DNA from: Rudanella sp.
Lineage (GTDB): Bacteria; Bacteroidota; Bacteroidia; Cytophagales; Spirosomataceae
Length of the DNA stretch: 5,499 bases
Assembly: GCA_026785985.1 (NCBI GenBank)
Contig: JAJAYX010000480.1
Location: 1 to 5,499 of the forward strand
Direction of reading: 5' to 3'
The position numbers were made by a program, and so were the translations under genes. Shown one piece after another: positions 5,479 through 5,499 of this stretch (position 1 is the first letter of the stretch; every line of letters begins with the position of its first letter). A model generated the notes under the pieces. The model made no database searches. It saw only the letters and a program-made list of their open reading frames with translations, and was not told the DNA's origin.

Positions 5479-5499
5479 CAGACCATTCGTTCCTTGGTC

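Overview
The window looks like chromosomal DNA from a Bacteroidota bacterium, most likely a Spirosoma-like member of the Cytophagales. This is inferred from three things: an ECF sigma factor, FecR and STN gene trio; a TAnnTTTG-type promoter element; and weak or absent Shine-Dalgarno sites. All supported genes lie on the + strand. No tRNA, rRNA, CRISPR array, transposase or integrase was seen.

Left part (1-1469): the 3' end of a gene whose start lies outside the window, probably a TOPRIM-like DUF3226 protein. It overlaps by an ATGA a complete M42-family metallo-aminopeptidase gene that keeps all expected metal and catalytic residues. The two are probably translationally coupled.

Middle (1470-1956): about 490 bp without a large gene. 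It holds a 41-codon ORF for a probable one-helix membrane protein (1660-1785), a 12-bp perfect terminator hairpin that begins at that ORF's stop codon, a GTGGT-N12-ACCAC inverted repeat, and a TAGCTTTG promoter element. The promoter overlaps the most upstream possible start of the sigma factor, so a GTG at 1957 is preferred as its start.

Right part (1957-5458): a three-gene cluster. It encodes an ECF sigma factor, a membrane-anchored FecR-type anti-sigma factor (344 aa) and a 611-aa exported protein. The third protein starts like a SusC/FecA-type transducer, with a signal peptide, an STN domain and a carboxypeptidase-regulatory-like beta-sandwich. It has no TonB plug or large barrel. Instead it carries a Pro/Thr/Ser-rich linker, six to seven 16-residue GLQxAGFxN-type repeats (LA_2272-like surface repeats) and a beta-rich C-terminus. 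The natural reading is a cell-surface signalling system in which the STN protein talks across the periplasm to FecR, which controls the sigma factor. The use of a non-TonB surface-repeat protein in the transducer position is the most interesting feature of the window.

Both gene junctions in this cluster (sigma/fecR and fecR/STN) contain degenerate 7-bp-periodic repeats. The first of these encodes the unusual hydrophobic tail of the sigma factor.
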